In this document: one piece after another, positions 25,000-35,636 of the stretch | Numbering within the stretch: position 1 is the first letter of the stretch | Layout: the number at the start of each line of letters is the position of its first letter | DNA from: Leucaena leucocephala | Lineage: Eukaryota; Streptophyta; Magnoliopsida; Fabales; Fabaceae | Length of the DNA stretch: 64,000 bases | Assembly: GCA_037074615.1 (NCBI GenBank) | Contig: CM073557.1 | Location: 6,898,501-6,962,500, forward strand | Direction of reading: 5' to 3' | Notes under the pieces: model-generated | Seen by the model: only the letters and a program-made list of their open reading frames with translations | Told to the model about the DNA's origin: nothing | Database searches by the model: none | Position numbers and translations under genes: made by a program

Positions 25000-27690
25000 T
25001 AATAGTACTATGTAAAACTTATAATGATGGTTAAAAGTAACTTTCTAAGGAGGTTTAGGGAGCGTCGTGAATTTTACCTCCATTGTAAGTCTACCTTTTA
25101 AAATTGCTATTAAAGGTAACATTTTATGGCAATTTTAAAAAACCTCTGTTAATTGCTTTATTTTTTTGCTTTCCTCATCCTACACTCACCACTAGCCACC
25201 TCGAACACACTCATCAAAAGCATCATACTAGATCTTGAGAGAAGAAGTCAAAGATCTAGTAAAAAAACTAAATATCTATAAGATTATTCTATTAAAGCCC
25301 TTTCGAACTCCTTCTAACAAAGTATATCTGCTAATACCTACTGTTAGCCACTATGATCAATATAACATCTCAATTTTTATTCTTTTATTTAAACACAATT
25401 AAAAATTATTTATCAATAATTTCAAAATATTATCTAATTAAATTATTATAGTTTAGTATTTTTATTATTTTTAATAAAATATGATATCTAGATTATCTTA
25501 CTATTATCTTTATTTAGATTTTTATGATTTGATTGTTATTATTAGTTAAGGATTTATTAGGATTTATGTTCAAATTTATATATGTATTTAAATTTTGAAA
25601 GTATAGTTTAAATTTTAAATTACTATATATGATAGGATTTTAAGAAAGATAATAATAATAATAAAAAATAATAAAATTAGATTGGCTGACTTACCCCAAG
25701 ATAATCCTTTGAAACCGTAACAAGAAGGTTCAAATTTTGTACAAAAGACCTATTGCGGCATGTCATTGTCAACGAGTAATATTCATCATAAGTTAGAATG
25801 AAGATCAACACAAGGTTGTATCCACCATGAAATCTAAAATCCATGGGAAGTCCTATGTGAAAAGCAGCGTACAAGTAGTTTTTCCTTTTCATGATTATTT
25901 CCTTACTTTGGTAAGAAGTAATCATTTTTTACTTGTTATGTATGCTAATGTGGTATTTGCGAGTGTTTTGATATATATAAATTTACCAATGTTAATATGA
26001 TTATATTGAGAAAATTTATTTGATTATTTTTATTAAAAATAATTTTATGGGACCTAAAGTTTAATTTAGAAAGTTTGAGTTGAGATTATAAACTTATTAT
26101 ATCTTGACCTTAAAATTTAAAGAAAGTTATTATCTTGAGAAAAATTCTATTGTGATACTTATTGGTTTTATTTATTATCAAGCTACTGAGATTGTTATTA
26201 ATATGATTATTTTGAGAATTATGCATTGGGGATAGGTAATGATAGAATTGTATTTCTATCATGTGATAAAGCCTCCATTAGAGCTCGATGGTTAGCTTTT
26301 ATCTTACTAGTTTACTGAGGGACGTGCCCCACTTGTTTATTGAGGGGCTGCAATACCTCCACCTGTTTATCGAGGGGAATGAACATATGTTATGGTCAGG
26401 TGCTTTATGGATTTTCGCCTATCCATACCACTTGATCGGTTGTCTTTTTGAGTGGTTCGTTACCACTAGCCTATGGGTTTGGTCGATGGAAATAAGGCGA
26501 TTTGGTTGGATTAATGGAAGGAATTTGGATGAATTATTGATTTGATTTTATGATAATATGTTATTTTTATATATTGTATATTGTGATTGGTCCTACTTGA
26601 CACCTCATGAGCACATATTAATATTTATAATGAGTAGAATTGCTAATTACTGAGTCATTTATCTCACCCTATCTTTATTAATATTTTTTAGGTTATATTC
26701 TCATCTTAGGACCTCAGGGAAAACTTCAAAGGCTTGAGTAGAGCTATATTAATTATATAGCCTTCTCTTTTAAAAGTATGTGTAGAATATTTGTATATTT
26801 CCTCAATAGATTTTATTTTGCATACTTATATATCCTATCACTTTATTTATATTTTAAGAAAAGTCTTTTTATAACCATGGTATAATTTATTTAAACTTTA
26901 GTTAAACTCTTTTCTACTATGGTTAGCTCTCTTGAAATAAACTAAATTTATTTATAATATTATTTTTAAATTATATTGGGTACAAAAAAAGTCTAAATAA
27001 TTAATAATATTTCTATTTTAGGAGGATTACAGTTAGCCTCACTAAAAAGTTGAAGATCTGACGAAAAAATTGAATATATAGAGAAAAAGTTACACATTTG
27101 ACGAAAATGTTGAAGATCTAAAAAGCTTTTGCTATTAAAATTCTTCAAACTCCGATGTATTACAATTTATGAACAACAAATGAAGAAGGACTACGGTTAA
27201 CTTTTGTTATATACTTTATTACAATTTATAAACAACAAACAACAGAAAAATAGGGAAAAATAAGCAAATGTAGAAGTTAAACGGTAACTTACGACTTTCA
27301 CGATAGAGAACGATGATGGAGATGATGAAGAACAACATTAACGACTGAGATGAACACCGAAACTAAAGAGAAAATGTAGAAAAATTACCTTCGTCAAAGT
27401 CTATAGTTATGGGGAAGAGAAACGAGACCATAGACGACTGTGAAAAGTGAAACTGAAATTGGGTCTAGGATTTTTAAACTTTTGTGGAGACTTTTTATGG
27501 CATTTTTTTAAAAAACCACGGTTAAAAATCCCACCAGATGACTTTTAACTGCAGTTTTTATAAAATCGCCGTTAAAAGTTTTAAAACTGAACTTATTTAT
27601 AAAAATATCACCGCATTTTTATTCACGAGATTTTTCTTATAACCATCGTGAAGTAGTGCCGTGATAAGTTAATTTTCTAATAGTGTGTAG
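25000..27690. mobile_element. Probable nested CACTA-like element (boundaries approximate)
   Basis: The two ends share inverted sequence unlike the host element: on the left 'acttataatgatggttaaaagt' and 'atggcaattttaaaaaacct'; on the right, as reverse complement, 'cgatggttataaga', 'cggttaaaagt' and 'aaaatgccataaaaagtc'. Candidate outer ends are TACTATGTAAAAC near 25003 and a TAGTG near 27643 or 27684, but no clean 3-bp duplication was found. Inner sequences near 25230-25330 and 27045-27165 are also related in inverted or direct form (gatct...gaaaa...tgaatat). No transposase is visible. Confidence 0.45.
26288..26545 (+). other. GC-richer repeat segment inside the nested element
   Basis: Three imperfect tandem units of the form TTTAYYGAGGG occur at about 26310, 26337 and 26367, each followed by a pyrimidine-rich stretch. 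The 85-aa frame spanning them has no recognisable domain. It could be the remains of an LTR or of a captured fragment. Confidence 0.3.
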
Positions 27691-28417
27691 ATATATAGAT
27701 AATTTATTAAATTTGATATGTTAAATTTTTATATGATAATTGAGTATATTATTTAATTGTACTATGTTATATAATTTGATATATTTTATTTGATAAGATA
27801 TACTTAAGATAGAGAAAGTATACAAATTAATATTAGATAGCTAGAGAGTTATAGAAGTAGATGAAGAAAGGTGTAGAAGAGAGTTAGAAAGTGAAGAGAT
27901 TGCATAAAATAGGATATAGAATTGAATGAAAAGATCTACCAATTTTTGTTAAAAGGACCTGAAAAAAAATACATATGTTAATAAAGAATAAATATAGAAA
28001 CATAAAACAAAAATAAGCTTATAAATCCAAATCATGTTACTATCATGTGAAGAAAGAAGATAAAGAAAAGAAGGAAAAAACGTAGGAGGAAGAAGAGAAG
28101 AAGGAACAAGAGTAAAAATGAGAGGAAGGGACGTATTTGTAGATGCTAGGGGAATTTTGTAGTGCTTTTATGATTTCTATAGCGGTTGTTCGTAATTTTG
28201 TAACAGTTTGCTCTTTGACATTTGTAGCAGTTATGGTAACCGCTACAAATGTATGTTTCATTAGTTTTTAAAAATATTTAATTTTCGTTTGTAATTATTT
28301 TTGTACAATAAAAATGTTTACAATAGTGATTTGTAAAGGTAATTTGTCATTCAAAGCGTTGTAAAAGTCATTCATCAACATCATCCTTGCCTAAAAAGAG
28401 ATTATGATAACAAATTA

Positions 28418-28800
28418 TCACAGGTGTTTCTCATATTAGAGGGAAATTCAAATTTTAAATTTGGACAATTATAGTTATTTAGAACCGTTACAAATGTGTG
28501 ACAATGAGTTTAGACTGGGAGGAAAATTTGAATTTTAAAATTGTATCTTTATAGCAGTTTATAACTTACAAAATTTGTCACAGGCATTTTGCACATTGGG
28601 GGAAATTTAGATTTTAAATTTGGACAATTGTAGTGATTTAGAACTACTACAAATGTGGGACATTGAGTTTGGATTGTAAGAGAAATTTGAATTTCAAAAT
28701 TGTATCTTTGTAACAGTTTACAACTGCTACAAAAGTTGTCATAGGCAAGGGAAATCTGAATCTTAAATTTAGACAATTGTAGCAATTTATAATTAATAGA
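28418..28800 (+). repeat. Tandem 160-bp repeat in the CACTA 2 right arm
   Basis: Unit 1 is 28418-28577, unit 2 is 28578-28738, and a partial third unit starts at 28739. Each opens with tcac/tatagg, then 'gggaaatt(t/c)a', 'ttaaatttggacaattgtag', a hairpin-capable TTGTAGT...ACTACAA pair, 'gacattgagttt', and a second pair around TTTGTAACAG...CTGCTACAAAA. Confidence 0.8.
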
Positions 28801-28949
28801 ATTAGGCAAAGATTAAAAATTGTAATAAATAAACAAATTAAAATTTATAATACAAAATTCATAATATCCTAATCAAAATTGTGAAATAAATGATAACTTT
28901 TAACAAAGTTTAAACAATAAATGTAAAAACAAACTTAGAGGTGATAGGA

Positions 28950-29740
28950 CTCGTATCACAATAGGCAATAGGCAAATCTCTAGCATCATCAGAGGAGTCA
29001 GGGTGCCTGGAATTTGTGCCAAAGCGTCATGAAGGAGGGCATGTGCGGTCTCCCTAAATGTGTCAAATTTACTCTACAATTAAATAAATTAAATATTTAT
29101 TTTCAATAGCTACATTAAATCAAATTATTCATTCATTTAAATAACTGATGTAGATTTAAAATTAATTACCTTTATCAACTCCCAAGCTTTGTCCTTAATC
29201 GGCTCTTTGATCTCCCAAGCTCCCTTGTTGGATCAGCTAGTTCATTTGAGTCACCGGCATGATATCACACTCCCTTGTCATCATGGAGACATTTATAACT
29301 GTCATCCTAGTGGTGGACATGTTCCTTTGATCGTCTATAAAGTGTAATTTAAAAATAAATTATATTAATAAAAATTATATCAAAATTCAATTATAAATTA
29401 AATAATTTCTTACCCACGACTTCTACCAACTGCCCAATTTATTGCCTTCCACTACGAGGCCGCTTATTTGCTTGGCCATCGGGCTCCTCTTGATCATCCC
29501 CACCCTTCTCGTCTCCCCTGCATGCTCCCTCATCTACATCATGCTGGCAGTAATGCTCTCTAGCCTAAGGAGCTCCTTCAATAATAAGAGATAAAAGCAT
29601 TACTTCGTTGATAAGTAACTCCTCATAATCCTCAACGCTAACATTCATGTCAGGATCCTATCACCACCACATTGGCTTGGTCTATACGAATCAATTGGAT
29701 CTTTCCTTGCTCAACGACTCATCCTAATAAAAATCACAAA
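28950..29740 (-). pseudogene. Decayed Transposase_24-like (Ptta/En/Spm) coding region
   Basis: On the minus strand, broken frames give DGQANKRPRSGRQ (near 29450-29490), a block around 29200 reading EIKEPIKDKAWELIK, and FDTFRETAH near 29050-29070. The K...W..I/L pattern resembles the conserved helix of plant transposase_24 proteins, the second gene type of many CACTA elements. Multiple stops and A+T-rich gaps leave no usable frame. The assignment rests on a few short blocks and on lying inside a CACTA element. Confidence 0.35.
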
Positions 29741-30774
29741 TACAACACCAAACTTTATTAATTATAAATAAAAACATTACATCATAAAATATTAAATAAA
29801 ATCACAAATGTACAATACAAGATTTTATTAAATCTAAATAAAAAAATTCCTAATCCACATTACTAATGAATAAAACTAGTTATATTAACTAGTTTCTAAT
29901 CAAAATATAAATAAAGTACAATTTATTGGAAACAAATTCATAATCCACAAATCAAAATAAATTAAATTAAATCCAAATATCAAAAGTCATTCCTAATCAC
30001 ATTCCTTATTAACAAATAAAAATAACTAACCAAAATATTAAAAATATTCCTAATCAAAGTGGGATTCCTAATTTATAAAACTATGTAAACTTCGCAAAAT
30101 AAACAGTTATATAAACTCAAAATAAAATTTCTAATGAAAATATAACTAAATTAAATAAATCACTCAAATTTTTAAATAAATAATTCATAAATAAATTAAA
30201 TAAATAAAATTTCTATTCGTACATAAAAAATAGACTACAATATGGATCTATGTGCTAACTAAGATTTTTGATAATAATCCAGTAGAGCTTCACTACTTGC
30301 AAAAGGGAAAACTTTGAAGTGACCAAGTTGGGGGTATATGTAAGTTTTAGAAATCGCTCGCGTTTTTTTTATAGTAGTTGTGATGTTTGTAGCTGTTCAG
30401 GCTAACAAACTGCTACAAAATGCCAACAATCACACACACACGTATTTGATTTAATCAATCATTGCGTTAGCGAACATTTATAGTAGTTCAAAGTGTTACA
30501 AATATTGCCACAAAAGTTCACGCTAGACAGTGCCAAATTGGCTCTATATTTGTAGTTGTTTGAATCGCTACAAATGTCATCACAAAAGTTCGCGATATTA
30601 GGCACTAACTTGGCTCCATATTTGTACAAATGTCACCACAAAAATTTTATTTGTAGTAGTTTTAAGCATTATAAATGTTACAATTGGCACTGTTTACAGT
30701 TTAAAGGGCTGCAATATTCTAGTGGACTAGAGCCAAACTTCTGTAGCTCTCAATATTTTTTATAGTGATATGGT

Positions 30775-31610
30775 TTAGAGACTTGGTTTGACAAATGGGA
30801 GATGAGGAAAAAGCAAGTGAAGAGAAATTTATCAGGCCTGTGATTTCCTTGCCTACTCTTTCTGGCTGACATATCAATCCTTAGTGCAATGCAATATTTC
30901 CCTTTTGCCAAAGTGTTCTTACCATGCAAAAGGTACATCAGGTCCATATTTGTGCAAATTGAAAAGGGCCATTTTGACCCAAGATTTGAAGATTTAAATG
31001 AAGAAAAATCTAAGGTTTTAAGGTGAATTGAAAAACACCCAAATCAAATAGATCTAGCATATGGACAAGAGATGAATAGATGGTCCATGGTTTTTTCAGT
31101 ATTACAATAAAAAAGATAAAGGCCTTCCACATTAAGAGGATCGGTTTTGAGAATATCAGCAGAAGGTATGGCCGAATGAAGCTGCTTGCAAACAGAGAGT
31201 AAATATTTGTAAGGTATGAGATGGCCCACAAAAACTTCCAGAAACAATCATACCTTGGGGGATTAGATGAATTAAGGGAGAAACACCAACTGACACCTTC
31301 CTTTACCATGTAAACACCAAGTGCATTGCTTGCCTAGACCAAATGATGTTGGCCTTGAAAGATGAGAAGATAAGTGTTAAAAATTTGATTGTCAATACAA
31401 CGAGGGTAAACATGGGTAATGCAGCATAAGATCCACTATTGTCTGTAAATGATTAGACTGAGCGGAGTCTCATTCATCGACCACCAGAACTGGTGGTTGA
31501 GAGGAATGGAAGAATCAATATGGATTTTCCATCTCATATTGCTAATAATAAAGTTAGCACACTCAGAAATCCCTTTCCTATAGTGGATTATTTATACAAA
31601 GTGAAAATTT
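30775..31610 (-). pseudogene. L1-type LINE relic with zf-RVT domain
   Basis: Two overlapping minus-strand frames (31044-31247 and 31010-31309) together give the C-terminal zinc-binding region of plant L1 reverse transcriptases: a block ending EKTMDHLFISCPYARSI, in which DHLF..CPYA is highly typical. The expected paired Cys just upstream reads FYCNTEK, so only part of the metal site remains. Flanking minus-strand sequence continues as broken coding-like DNA to about 31610 and to the edge of the CACTA 2 target duplication. The reverse transcriptase core is absent. Confidence 0.6.
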
Positions 31611-32214
31611 GATATCCGCAAATTTAGGAGAATTCATTCATTGTTAAATTAAATTGATATATTTTAATTTTTTTTTGAAATTATGTAGATGTTCTTAATT
31701 TAAAAAATATTACAAAACCTTCATGAATTCTACTAAAATCACACAAATGTCATCTCTATTTTCAAAATTTACATAAATATTTTTTTGCCAGAAAATTTAC
31801 ATAAATCTATCTCGTGAAAATTAAGTTTTGCCAACTTTCCTTAAACTTTTTTCCCTGAATACACGAATCACGCTTGAAATTCAAAATAAAAAGAACATGA
31901 ATGCAATGTTAAAAATTATGATAAATTTGGTTTATTGTTTTATTTTTAGATTTAGCAACAGATTTATGCAAAATTTAAAAAGACAAAGAAGGCTGGTGTA
32001 ATTTAAAAAAACATATTCAAGGAGTGTTTATGATTTATTTTATATTTTTAAAAAGTAGATAATCTTTCCAATAAATAAATAAAATTAAAAAAATTAAAAA
32101 AAAATAGGCAATTTTTTAAGTACTAGTCTTGTATATTACAGATATTATAGAGTCCAAGAAATGTGAATTGATCAAAGCCAAATCCAATTTTCATTCTTTG
32201 TTTTTTTAAAGAAG

Positions 32215-32405
32215 AATTTAGATTAGATGAGTTATATTCTAAGATACCACCTGATTAGGGTACGTCTTCATATTTAAAGAAAACTTATAAATATACTTAG
32301 ATTATAGATTATTTATCAACAAAATCTTCATATTGATAATAGTATTTGAACGTATGATCTTATACATTAAACGCTAAATTCTTATCACTTATACTGACTT
32401 TGTTA
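32215..32405 (-). mobile_element. SINE-like family 2 copy (minus), in duplication copy 1
   Basis: On the minus strand it has a B-box-like 'acgttcaaatac' (complement near 32345) and the later 'aagattttgttgataaataatctata' block, like the family 2 elements at 17311 and 42836. A counterpart lies in the second duplication copy at about 33220-33395, so it was inserted before the duplication. Confidence 0.4.
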
Positions 32406-32427
32406 GCTCCAACCTCCTTTATCTATC

Positions 32428-32703
32428 ACTCCCTCTTGTCCATTTTATAAGATATTTATAATTAATTCACACTTATAAATAAAATCAGTTAAAAATATTA
32501 AATTTGTAATAAAATTCAAATAAATTTTAATATTACTCTTATTAAATATATTAAACTCCAAAACCATATTAACTTCTACTCTCTTTCAATAACCTTATTG
32601 AATATGAGCATATATAAAAATATATTTAATGGTCATTTAAACTATCAAAATAGGACCAATAATATTTTTCAGAAGATATCTTATAAAATATACAGTAGGG
32701 AGC
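32428..32703. mobile_element. Stowaway-like MITE, family A copy 1
   Basis: The ends are inverted repeats: CTCCCTCTTGTCCATTTTAT on the left, and ATATTTTATAAGATATC-type sequence leading to CTCCCTACTG on the reverse strand at the right. The element is flanked by CA on both sides. It is about 276 bp, A+T-rich and non-coding. The second copy of the surrounding tandem duplication lacks it (about 33403, tctattatgtg), giving an empty site. A diverged relative occurs in reverse at about 59425-59632. Confidence 0.75.
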
Positions 32704-32802
32704 ATGTCTTAATTAAACTCTTTTTTTATTAAAATATATTTTATTAACACAAATATATTTAATAATATTTTGAATATATCTTATAAAATAGAGTAGTATT
32801 TC

Positions 32803-32804
<2 letters not shown>

Positions 32805-32835
<31 letters not shown>
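32805..32835. repeat. (AT)n microsatellite
   Basis: About fifteen AT units within duplication copy 1; absent at the matching place in copy 2. Confidence 0.9.
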
Positions 32836-32838
<3 letters not shown>

Positions 32839-33007
32839 CTTTCAATTGGACATGTCATTGTATTGTAAAGAATATTTTTGAAAATAATATTGACAAATTG
32901 GATTTGGAATATTTAAAATGCAATTAAGAAAATAAAGAAGATTTGTATGTAATTAAATTGAGCAAAAAACAGAAAGTATAGGTGGATGGATAATAGCCAA
33001 GTAAGAA

Positions 33008-33655
33008 AGTTGGTGTAATTAAAAAAAATAAGGAGTGTTTATAATTTATTTTATACTTTTAAGCAATATATAATATTTCAAAAAAATCAAATAACTTTAT
33101 TAAAATAAAAAATTAAGCAATTTTTAGCTAACAAATCAGGTATATATATATTACAGAGTCCAAGAAATGATATTCCAACCTCCTTTATTGTTTTTCTTAT
33201 TAAAAAAGAGTTTATATGAGTTAAATCTTAGGAGTCACCAAAATTAAAATATGCTTCTAAATTTAAAGAATGTTTATAAAAATATTTACATATCATCTAT
33301 TAATAAAGTTCTTAGTGGGATTTTGAACCTATCATCTTTAAGTATTACGGGTTAAATCTAATCAATTGAACCAATGTTTGTTAGTTTCAACTACTTTTAT
33401 CTATTATGTGTTATTGACATAAATATTATTTAGTAATATTTTCAATATTTCTTATAAAAATGGAGCAATATTCTATTTATATAACTTTTTAACTTTCAAC
33501 TTGACATGTCATTGTATTGAAGAGAATACTTTTGACAATAATATTAACAAATTGGACTAATTAAAAAAAATAAAGATGATTGCAATTAAATTTAGTACAA
33601 AAACAGAATATATAGGTTGATGGATAATAGTGAAGTAATAAATATTGTAGATCTC
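33008..33655 (+). repeat. Tandem segmental duplication, copy 2
   Basis: The second copy of 31985-33007, lacking the MITE and the AT microsatellite. It ends about 390 bases before the zinc-finger start codon, so it forms the distal promoter of that gene. It includes a minus-strand SINE-like segment (about 33220-33395). Confidence 0.75.
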
Positions 33656-33925
33656 AAAGATAAAAACCTTGTAAATAGCACAAAGACAAGCAAGCGTGTT
33701 TCTCTCTGTAATTGTGACACACAAGCTTACACACTAGACGGGCTTCCTCTGGTGGGTTAGGTAACCTTTGACCGGCGGCGCCACCACCTTAATGGCGGAG
33801 ATGAAAAAGTCTCTCACCCTCTCACCCTCCTACCACTTGTCCCCTCTTCACTCTCATCCACAAAATCCACCCAATCACTCCCCCTCCACTAAAAACTAGG
33901 ACTTTCCTCTCTCCATTTCCCCCCC

Positions 33926-33931
33926 TATATT
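33926..33931 (+). promoter_or_regulatory. Possible TATA box of the ZAT-like gene
   Basis: TATATT sits in an otherwise C/T-rich region, 121 bases before the ATG, and is followed by a CA-rich leader (cacaacacaactctcac). It is the only TATA-like element in the last 200 bases. Confidence 0.45.
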
Positions 33932-34046
33932 CAACCCTCACATCACAACACAACTCTCACTCTCTTCCTTCACAACATTCAGAAACACAACACACACACC
34001 ATCCGTTTTCTTCTCTTTTTCTGGTTTTCCCAATTCTATATTGTGT

Positions 34047-35636
34047 ATGGCCCTTATGGTCGGCGATAAACAATCTAATAACTTGAGGCACTTCTGCAAA
34101 ATCTGCAAGAAAGGGTTCGGGTGTGGGAGAGCTTTGGGGGGCCACATGAGGGCGCATGGCCTCAGAGACGACGGCGTCCGGATGGACGATGACGATGACG
34201 CGGCCAGCGACTGGGACGGTGGTAGGGATGTTAATGTTCCTCCGTCCAGTAAAAAAATGTACTCGTTGAGGACGAATCCTAATCGTTTAAAGAATAGGGT
34301 TTGTGAGAATTGTGGTAAAGAGTTGTTGTCTTGGAAGTCCTTCCTTGAACATGGTATTGGTAAGTGCGTTTCCGATGATGCTGACGAGTCGTTTGTCTCG
34401 TCGGACGGCAACGATATGTCGGATGGTGGTGGTGGTGATGGTCGGAGAGGTTGTGGTAATTCGTTTAAGAGGAAGAGGTCTTCTGGAACCAATAAAGCGG
34501 GAAGCTTCAATAATAATGATAATAATAACAACCCTAATTGCTCATCATCCAATGAAGAGGAAGACCTCGGCGCCGCTAACTGTTTGATGATGCTGTCGAA
34601 CGCCACCTTGGAGGCCGGTGAATCGTCTGCGTTGGCGATGAGCAAAGACGAAGAGAGAATAAGAGACCCTAATTTGAGCTTCATGGTTCCAAAGTCACAA
34701 CATGTCCCTTCAGATCATCATCATAACAAAGCCAAAGAGGTAGGCAACAACACCACCACCACCAATAATAACAAGGGTTTGTTTGAATGCAAAGCATGCA
34801 AGAAAGTTTTCAATTCGCATCAAGCATTGGGTGGTCACAGAGCCAGCCACAAGAAAGTCAAAGGTTGCTTCGCTTCTCGTCTCGACAACCTCGACGACAC
34901 CGGCGCCGATGATGACGTCATCACCCACGAAGATCAACTCTTCCCAACGAACAACAAATCCAACACCCTTCACTTTGATCATCATGGATCTAACAAAAAC
35001 AATAATAATACCTCATCTTCCTCTAACAGGAAATCGAAAGTCCACGAATGCTCGATATGTCACCGGGTTTTCTCGTCGGGACAAGCTCTCGGAGGACACA
35101 AGAGGTGTCATTGGATTACATCGAACGCACCAGACACTACGGCGTTGGCTAGGTTTCAGCAATTTCAAGAACAAATAGAACAACACATGAAAAGTAACGA
35201 AGTTGTTGTACCTAAAAAGTTCGATGTCGTCGACTCTGACCCAATCGATCTTAAGCTCGATCTCAACCTCCCAGCTCCATCGCCGGATTCCAGCCACCGC
35301 CGCAACGTCTCGACGGAAATCTACTTACCGTCATGGGTAGGTGGTCGAGTAGTGAAGGAATTACATAAAGATGACAACACTAGTCAAAGCCATCAAATGG
35401 ACAAGAACAACAATGGCGAAGAATGCAAGAACAACAGCAACAAAAACCTTAACATTAGCAATGGTTCGACGATACAAAACGGCGTCGTCGTGGAAGACGA
35501 CGAAGCTGACAGTAAGGTGAAGTTAGCAAAACTCAGTGAACTAAAGGACATGACAGAAGAAGGGAGTTCTTCAGCATGGTTACAGGTGGGAATCGGTTCT
35601 TCGACCACAACTGATGACGTGGGAACTGACCCATAA
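34047..35636 (+). CDS. C2H2 zinc-finger repressor, ZAT4/ZAT9-like (529 aa, intronless)
   Basis: A nuclear DNA-binding regulator, probably a repressor, of the plant C1 class of C2H2 proteins. I start at the first ATG (34047); the preceding in-frame TTG is not a plant start. Three fingers are well formed: C17-C20-H33-H37 (with GRALGGH), C248-C251-H264-H268 and C335-C338-H351-H355 (both with QALGGH, the plant-specific DNA-contact motif). Between the first two lies a degenerate Cys86-Cys89-His102-Cys107 segment with QALGGH replaced by SWKSFLEH. Other parts are an acidic stretch (47-51), a basic KRKR (141-144, possible nuclear signal), a leucine-rich ANCLMMLS box (178-185), Asn-rich and Ser-rich linkers, and an EAR repression motif DLNLP (405-409). 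The EAR motif normally recruits TOPLESS-type co-repressors. There is no intron, as is usual for this family. The exact ZAT number cannot be assigned by eye. Confidence 0.93.
   Translation: MALMVGDKQSNNLRHFCKICKKGFGCGRALGGHMRAHGLRDDGVRMDDDDDAASDWDGGRDVNVPPSSKKMYSLRTNPNRLKNRVCENCGKELLSWKSFLEHGIGKCVSDDADESFVSSDGNDMSDGGGGDGRRGCGNSFKRKRSSGTNKAGSFNNNDNNNNPNCSSSNEEEDLGAANCLMMLSNATLEAGESSALAMSKDEERIRDPNLSFMVPKSQHVPSDHHHNKAKEVGNNTTTTNNNKGLFECKACKKVFNSHQALGGHRASHKKVKGCFASRLDNLDDTGADDDVITHEDQLFPTNNKSNTLHFDHHGSNKNNNNTSSSSNRKSKVHECSICHRVFSSGQALGGHKRCHWITSNAPDTTALARFQQFQEQIEQHMKSNEVVVPKKFDVVDSDPIDLKLDLNLPAPSPDSSHRRNVSTEIYLPSWVGGRVVKELHKDDNTSQSHQMDKNNNGEECKNNSNKNLNISNGSTIQNGVVVEDDEADSKVKLAKLSELKDMTEEGSSSAWLQVGIGSSTTTDDVGTDP

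Larger units (their letters stand above)
24555..30770. mobile_element. CACTA-type DNA transposon 2 (6.2 kb, degenerate)
   Basis: The element proper is 24558-30767. It begins CACTACAAAAAA and ends ATTTTTTATAGTG, the inverted counterpart with one visible change, flanked by the 3-bp duplication ATA (24555-24557, 30768-30770). Both arms are packed with one short motif in both orientations, TTGTAGCRGTTT or its reverse (e.g. about 24597, 24634, 24664, 24732 and 24769 on the left; about 28140-28260, 28480-28790 and 30370-30680 on the right). Such arms bind the element's own regulatory protein in the En/Spm group. No intact transposase remains. A decayed minus-strand Transposase_24-like region lies at 28950-29740, and another element seems to be inserted at 25.0-27.7 kb. 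Confidence 0.8.
31985..33007 (+). repeat. Tandem segmental duplication, copy 1 (with MITE)
   Basis: This block is repeated at 33008-33655. Shared landmarks in order are 'gtgtaatt(t)aaaaaaa', 'aaggagtgtttatgatttattttata', 'tattacagagtccaagaaatg', a minus-strand SINE-like segment, 'cctttatctat', 'gacatgtcattgtattg', 'aacagaaagtataggtggatggataatag'. Copy 1 is longer because it holds a MITE (32428-32703) and an AT microsatellite (32805-32835). Confidence 0.75.

Noticed and set aside
33938..34684. 248-aa minus-strand open frame
   Set aside because: It lies antisense to the ZAT-like gene, has no recognisable domain, and its Ser/Leu-rich content mirrors the Asn/Asp/Gly codons of the real gene.
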